A stretch of 64,000 nt of DNA, taken from contig CAJQUW010011309.1 in NCBI GenBank assembly GCA_907163375.1, positions 1 to 64,000 on the forward strand, written 5' to 3'. The notes beneath the pieces are model-generated. The model did no database searches. It had not been told where the DNA came from and saw nothing but the letters and a program-made list of their open reading frames with translations. The position numbers were made by a program, and so were the translations under genes. This document shows positions 59,576 to 64,000 of the stretch, one piece after another (position 1 is the stretch's first letter; the number at the start of each line of letters is the position of its first letter). This DNA is from Prostheceraeus crozeri. Lineage: Eukaryota > Platyhelminthes > Polycladida > Euryleptidae.

Positions 59576-61316
59576 CAGGGTGTACGTAAAGTAATTACAC
59601 AACTTAAATTTAGTCTCACGCAAAGAATATTCATCACAGACAATTCCTTAAATGCTCATTTTTTACCTCAAGACCTGCGATTTAGTATTCTGTTGTTGAA
59701 ATGCTGATATCCAAGAAACAAAATCACATAAAAATGAATTGTGGATTATGCCTGATTAATAAATAAATCATTAGGCCTGGTAAATTATCAATCTTTATAC
59801 AAAAACGATCGATGTATTGAAAACGGAACTGTCTATTCATCAGATAAAAGTCAAAAAATAAAACTAAGACGCATTAAACTGACAAACTAAAAAGCTATAC
59901 AGCATTTAGAACTAACGGAGAGTATGAGAAAAATGCTCACCATTCATAGCCAAACAAGCATCCACTCGCTCATCAAAACTGCAAATCACGCGCTGCAAAA
60001 CATCTTGAGTTATGTTGCTAACCGTATCCTGAATTTTTGTATGAAGATCATTCAATGAACCCCGTACTCCATCACGATGAACAACTTCCTTTAAGTAGCC
60101 GAATAACCAAAAGTTGTTCGGAGCGAGATCAGGAGACCTTTAAAAACAATCGTGGATTTTTGGAGATTAAGCGATGTCCAAAAATGGACTGCAATAATGC
60201 AATTGTTGCGTTCGCTTTATGTGGTGTAGCATTGTCTTGCTGAAACCAAAAAAAGACATCGATGTAAAGCAGGGAGGAAATCATCTTGAATGATGCTCCT
60301 GTAATGGTTTTGGTCGATATTCTCCGTACGGAAGAATGGGGTCACGAGTACTTTCCGAAATTGCCACCCAAACTGTAAGTCACTCCCCGTGCAAAGACTT
60401 TAGAACAGATGCGTGTGGATTTTATGAGCCCTAAATCCGATAGTTCTGGGAATTAACGCAACCATTCAACCAGAAGTGTGCCTCATCAGAGAAATAAATC
60501 TTAGAAAGTCTGAGTCCGCAAGCACCACATCACGAACCCACTAACAGAATATCACACGTTGTGACTGATCATCGGATTTAAGAGCAAGATAAAGTTGAAT
60601 TCGTAATGGATAAAGCTAAAGCATCTTGCAACACATATTGTGCTCAAAAGATACAGAGCAGCCAACTTGTTTTGAGATTTGACGCACTGAAGAAGAAGGA
60701 TAATCACAAATGATTACTTCAACGCATTCGGCATCACTCTCATTCGACGGCCGTCCACTGCGATGTCGGTCGAGAACGCCACCAGTTTCCTGGAATCGCT
60801 TGATGATGTCATTGATGGTTCTACGCTCAGGAATTCGACAATGACGTCCATAATTTGATGACCACTTCCTTTGAACAAAAGTGGCGGATCGTTCATTTTC
60901 GCAGTAAATTTCGACAATTTCTACACGTTGAGACACATCCAATCTGCATTCACGGACTGAATAGTGAACAGATGAATAACGATCGGGGAGGCTAACATCA
61001 ATACAAAGCGCGTGCGACAACAAATGAACAGTTGTAAGCAATGTTTTGCAGCGCGTGATCTGCAGTTTTGATGAGCGAGTGGATGATTGTTTGTATAAAG
61101 ATTGATAAATACCAGGCTTAATGATTAATTTATTAATTAGGCATAATCCACAATTCGTTTTTATGTGATTTTGTTTCTTGGAAATCAGCATTTCAACAAC
61201 AGAATACTAAATCGCAGGTCTTGAGGTAAAAAATGAGCATTTAAGGAATTGTCTGTGATGAATATTCTTTGCGTGAGACTAAATTTAAGTTGTGTAATTA
61301 CTTTACGTACACCCTG
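59576..61316. mobile_element. Tc1/mariner-type transposon with long TIRs
   Basis: CAGGGTGTACGTAAAGTAAT at 59576 is matched in inverse orientation at the right end (61316). TIRs extend over ~240 bp and TA flanks both sides. At 1741 bp it has the size of an autonomous member with a decayed transposase on the minus strand. The right TIR contains an inverted fragment of the transposase 3' end (61035-61085). Confidence 0.85.
59912..61000 (-). pseudogene. Mariner-type transposase, decayed
   Basis: Near 60920-60650 the minus strand reads QRVEIVEIYCENERS, TINDIIKRFQETGGVL, HRSGRPS and SSSVRQISKQVGCS (helix-turn-helix pair). Near the end it reads SPDLAPNNFWLFGYLKEVV, which precedes the third catalytic residue region, and finishes with FDERVDACLAMNGEHFSH. 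Frames change in the middle, so no complete enzyme is encoded. Confidence 0.75.
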
Positions 61317-61526
61317 TATATATTTCCACTAATTTAGAACCAGCAATTCCCAGAAACAGTTTTTTGAGAAACGAAGCCTGAAATAAAAACTCCAGGGCAT
61401 TGCCTACAGGCAATCAAGATTTCATGACTGTACGCGAATAGTTTTTCGCGAAGTATTTGATTTTATTTCCTCCGAAGCAAAAAATAAACTTCGGAGTTTT
61501 GCCAACCCTAGTCATTGATAATAAGA
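61317..61526. other. Host DNA with short hairpin
   Basis: CTCCGAAG and CTTCGGAG form a short hairpin (about 61471-61498). No gene. Confidence 0.35.
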
Positions 61527-62470
61527 TGATGAGTTTCTATCACGTGCTGTCTAGCAATGTAGCACTGGAAACCTATCCAAAGAACTGCACCCCAGCGTAC
61601 ACCACTCAACTGAGGCTACTGCGTCACTGCCCGGTGAATGGGAGGTGGAGGTGACAAATATTATCCACCAAAGCTGCATCGATATCTTCACTGCGGAGGA
61701 TTCCATCGCCGTGGTTGAGCAACAGTCACAACAGCGGGCTTCGAAAGTTCTGCTGGAAGGACCCAATCAAACTTGGATGAAGTTGAACTTGAAGAAGATT
61801 GCTGAGGACAAGGACGTTGATAGTGATGACGCTGTTATCAGAAGCTTATTGCTTAGTCAAACACTCATATGAGGATAGCGGTGATAGAGCTTGTCAATAT
61901 GGAGACACGCCGCATCAAGTACCGGTACACGGATCAGCGCTTCGTACTCCTCATAGACATGCATCTCGCCGCCATGCTGAAGCTGCAAGATGTGCTCAAC
62001 CCGGTAGACAATTATCCCTCCAATGTCGAACGGTTCACCATGTGAGTGAAAGATGCAAGGAAGCAGGAGGGCTACATCACGCGGTACGTCTTGGCTCACC
62101 GGTGTGCAGTTTAGTGGCAAACCAGCAAACACACTATACATCTCTGGACGAGCTGGTGACTGCCTTCCGGGTGCTTGTCACTAATGTAGTGCCAATAGGT
62201 CATGCTACACGTATCAAACTGGTCAGCAGCAGCAGCGACAAGATAGCACCTACAGCAACCTTGTTGCGCGCTTCATTATTTCTGTTCCTATTCAACAAAC
62301 CATTCAATCAAGAGTCCCAACTGAGCCAGAACGAGCTGATTACACTCGAGAGGAGAATCCATCCGATGCCACATACGATTTGAAATACTCTTTCATGGAC
62401 GAATTAACAGTGCAAGCACATCTACTTATGCAATATAAAAATAATCTTCGATTCGCAACCTAGTCTAAAG
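61527..62470 (+). pseudogene. Isolated Polinton WEVG-family fragment
   Basis: MMSFYHVLSSNVALETYPKN, then PVNGRWEVEVTNI-type sequence across a frameshift and IFTAEDSIAVVEQQSQQ, correspond to the start of the capsid-associated genes at 10892 and 12329. Later segments (LVTAFRVLVTNVVPIGH, ELITLERRIHPM) continue it in other frames. No other Polinton genes or terminal repeats surround it. It differs clearly from the copy A/B genes, so it comes from another Polinton lineage. Confidence 0.6.
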
Positions 62471-63011
62471 GCGAGTATAGAGACTTTCAAAACTAAGGGT
62501 GCAACCAACTATCAATGAATTATATGTACTCTGACTTTGATGGCATCATAGAACATATTTGTATGCCCGTTCCTTGACTGCGCCAAAGAAAGCATCATAC
62601 ATGCAAATTATTAGGTGGTTGCTTTCTCTACTACTACCAAGTCATCAACGAATAAAAGGTTCATACAAATTTTCAGGAAACTTCCTCATGATCTCACTTA
62701 TGATCCCATCCCACCAGAAATTTCTGCGACTGCTCCTGAATGACACCAGAGGCTGCTGCTCGAAATGAATAAAAATAGCCCTTCTTTGAACTCTCAACGG
62801 CTCCATTAATGTCAATGAAACGTCATAAAATCTCAAATCGGATATCTTAACACCGAAAGGATAGAATAGGAGCGGGGAAAAGTGTGTCCGTTGACAATGG
62901 CAAGGATTGATGCGCCCTATTGGACATAGAAATCGCTTAGTCTCGCTAATGTAAGCGCAAAGTATATCACTTATTTTAATTCAACCGCACTAAAATTTAA
63001 ATTTCGCTTAC
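62471..63011. other. Host DNA, nothing recognised
   Basis: No coding domain seen apart from short frames; it lies directly after the host exon donor on the minus strand, so it is probably intronic. Confidence 0.35.
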
Positions 63012-63474
63012 TCGTCGTCAATTCTGATGATAAAAATGTGGTTACATCAGATGATATTGACGATTGACCGTTCGGGATATCAAAATACGCCTGAACTCTT
63101 TGGTACTTTTCAACGAATCGAGACCTCCAAGTCGGCATTTTGGCTTCAGCGTGATTTTCCGAACTACCCATCGCTCCGTCAACAAAAATCACGAGGTTGA
63201 TACCAAAAGATTTTAGATGCGAAACAAACTTTTGTGTCCACTGATGATAAAGTGTTGCCTCTCCATTGATCAAATAAAAATCATAGGACGTTCCACTTCT
63301 GTAGATTTTGCCCATTAGTTTATGAAAATATCCTGATAGAAAAGAGCAGAAACAAACATAATCAACCAAAATTTCTATTTCGCCGCGCTTTTTTGCAAGC
63401 TCAATTAAGTCGACGAAACTCATGCAAGTTTGATAGTTACTCTCTATGTAAGTCATCAATCCGTTGAGCCCCAT
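63012..63474 (-). CDS. First coding exon of the XPG/PIN-type host gene
   Basis: It opens MGLNGLMTYIESNYQTCMSF, the conserved XPG N-terminal start (MGVxGLxxYIE in FAM120/asteroid relatives). Next come LVDYVCFCSFLSGYF, INLVIFVDGAMGSSENHAEA and WRSRFVEKYQRVQAYF. A CTTTTTCAG acceptor ends at 63489, giving a 5'-UTR exon junction, and GACGA/GTAAGCG at 63012-63010 is a strong donor in phase 1. That phase fits the exon at 29338-29579. The protein family is known for PIN-domain regulators of RNA or signalling; the exact ortholog is uncertain. Confidence 0.6.
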
Positions 63475-63488
63475 TGTAATGTCTGATT

Positions 63489-64000
63489 CTGAAAAAGAAT
63501 ATTCTGCATCAGTGATTATTCATAATCTTTACATATTCAGCATCACGTGGACATTTAACAGTCTACAAAGCTTAGTGATTAGAATGTTTTGTGATACATT
63601 AAATAAACCACTAATGTCATAATATGATCGTCGCATCTGAACGGCTAATAACCCATAATATGTGTGACTGCATGCATAGTACTGTACTAATAATTCATGA
63701 TTCTTTTCGCTATGTTATGCTCGCATAGATGCTTGCTCGTTGCGGCTTGCTCCAGACCGGCCCAGACTGGTCGGAAGTGGGCCAAGCAGTGCATTCTTCC
63801 AATCCTCTTGCCGAGAGACCCAACCGTGAAACGTGTTTGTCTCAAATCACAAATCCTCTCTTGATTTTCCACGCAACTCATTGACCGATGCGACTCTACT
63901 AATAAGGGGCATTTTAGTGCTCTCTCATTTCGATAAATGCATAAGGAGAGCGATTACAACCAGAAATCATTCATCTCCGGGTCGCTCTCGTCAAGCATCA
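63489..64000. other. Host DNA upstream of the XPG-type exon
   Basis: Probably the 5'-UTR intron of the host gene on the minus strand. No further exon could be supported. Confidence 0.3.

Noticed and set aside
62971-63011. Continuation of the XPG-type exon to its in-frame stop
   Set aside because: A strong donor (GTAAGCG) at 63011 and the matching phase of the 29338 exon make splicing more likely than translation into this low-complexity tail.

Overview
This is animal nuclear DNA, probably from an invertebrate; I cannot fix the clade. The evidence is short GT-AG introns, TATA/CCAAT promoters, chromodomain integrase genes, Penelope-type GIY-YIG fragments, Tc1/mariner and hAT elements and a tRNA-derived SINE head. 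The window is dominated by two related copies of a giant virus-like DNA transposon (Polinton/Maverick).

Copy A (about 16-24569) is the better preserved. Long terminal inverted repeats, built from ~280-bp tandem units with C-runs, enclose a virus-like gene set. Rightward genes: a broken spliced gene, a small Cys protein, a DEDDh-like exonuclease, a 136-aa protein paralogous to a PolB N-terminal domain, a membrane RING-like protein, a basic core-like protein, the packaging ATPase, a 230-aa conserved protein, a Cys-rich ORF, the integrase, a second basic core-like protein, the major-capsid candidate, the adenain-like protease and two tandem capsid-associated paralogs. Leftward genes: a TATA-binding-protein (TBP) homolog, two small paralogous proteins, protein-primed-type PolB with zinc fingers and an EndoVII/HNH insert, an 83-aa acidic protein and a coiled-coil protein. 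A 143-aa acidic protein reads rightward.

Copy B (about 37062-52926) has the same order but is dead. It carries many stops and frameshifts, a ~4.5-kb deletion (end of the first capsid-associated gene, all of the second, C-terminal half of polB), a ~0.5-kb deletion (integrase C-terminus/core protein N-terminus) and a truncated coiled-coil gene. Comparing A with B is the main evidence used here for start sites, introns and lesions.

The most unusual content is the element's apparent transcription and splicing layout. A full two-repeat TBP homolog overlaps another gene in a second reading frame, with a nearly invariant ~195-bp block between copies. TATA boxes sit before several element genes. Introns of 59-67 bp occur, including two genes whose first coding exon is just the ATG.

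The host island 24570-37061 and the right part 52927-64000 hold Penelope GIY-YIG pieces, a foldback element with an 11-bp target duplication, two mariner-type transposase remnants, several TIR elements, a SINE, a LINE 3' end and an isolated fragment of a Polinton capsid-associated gene. Two exons of one host gene (XPG/PIN-type, FAM120/asteroid-like) lie on the minus strand at 63012-63474 and 29338-29579 with matching splice phase. Copy B and its neighbours therefore appear to sit inside a ~33-kb host intron.
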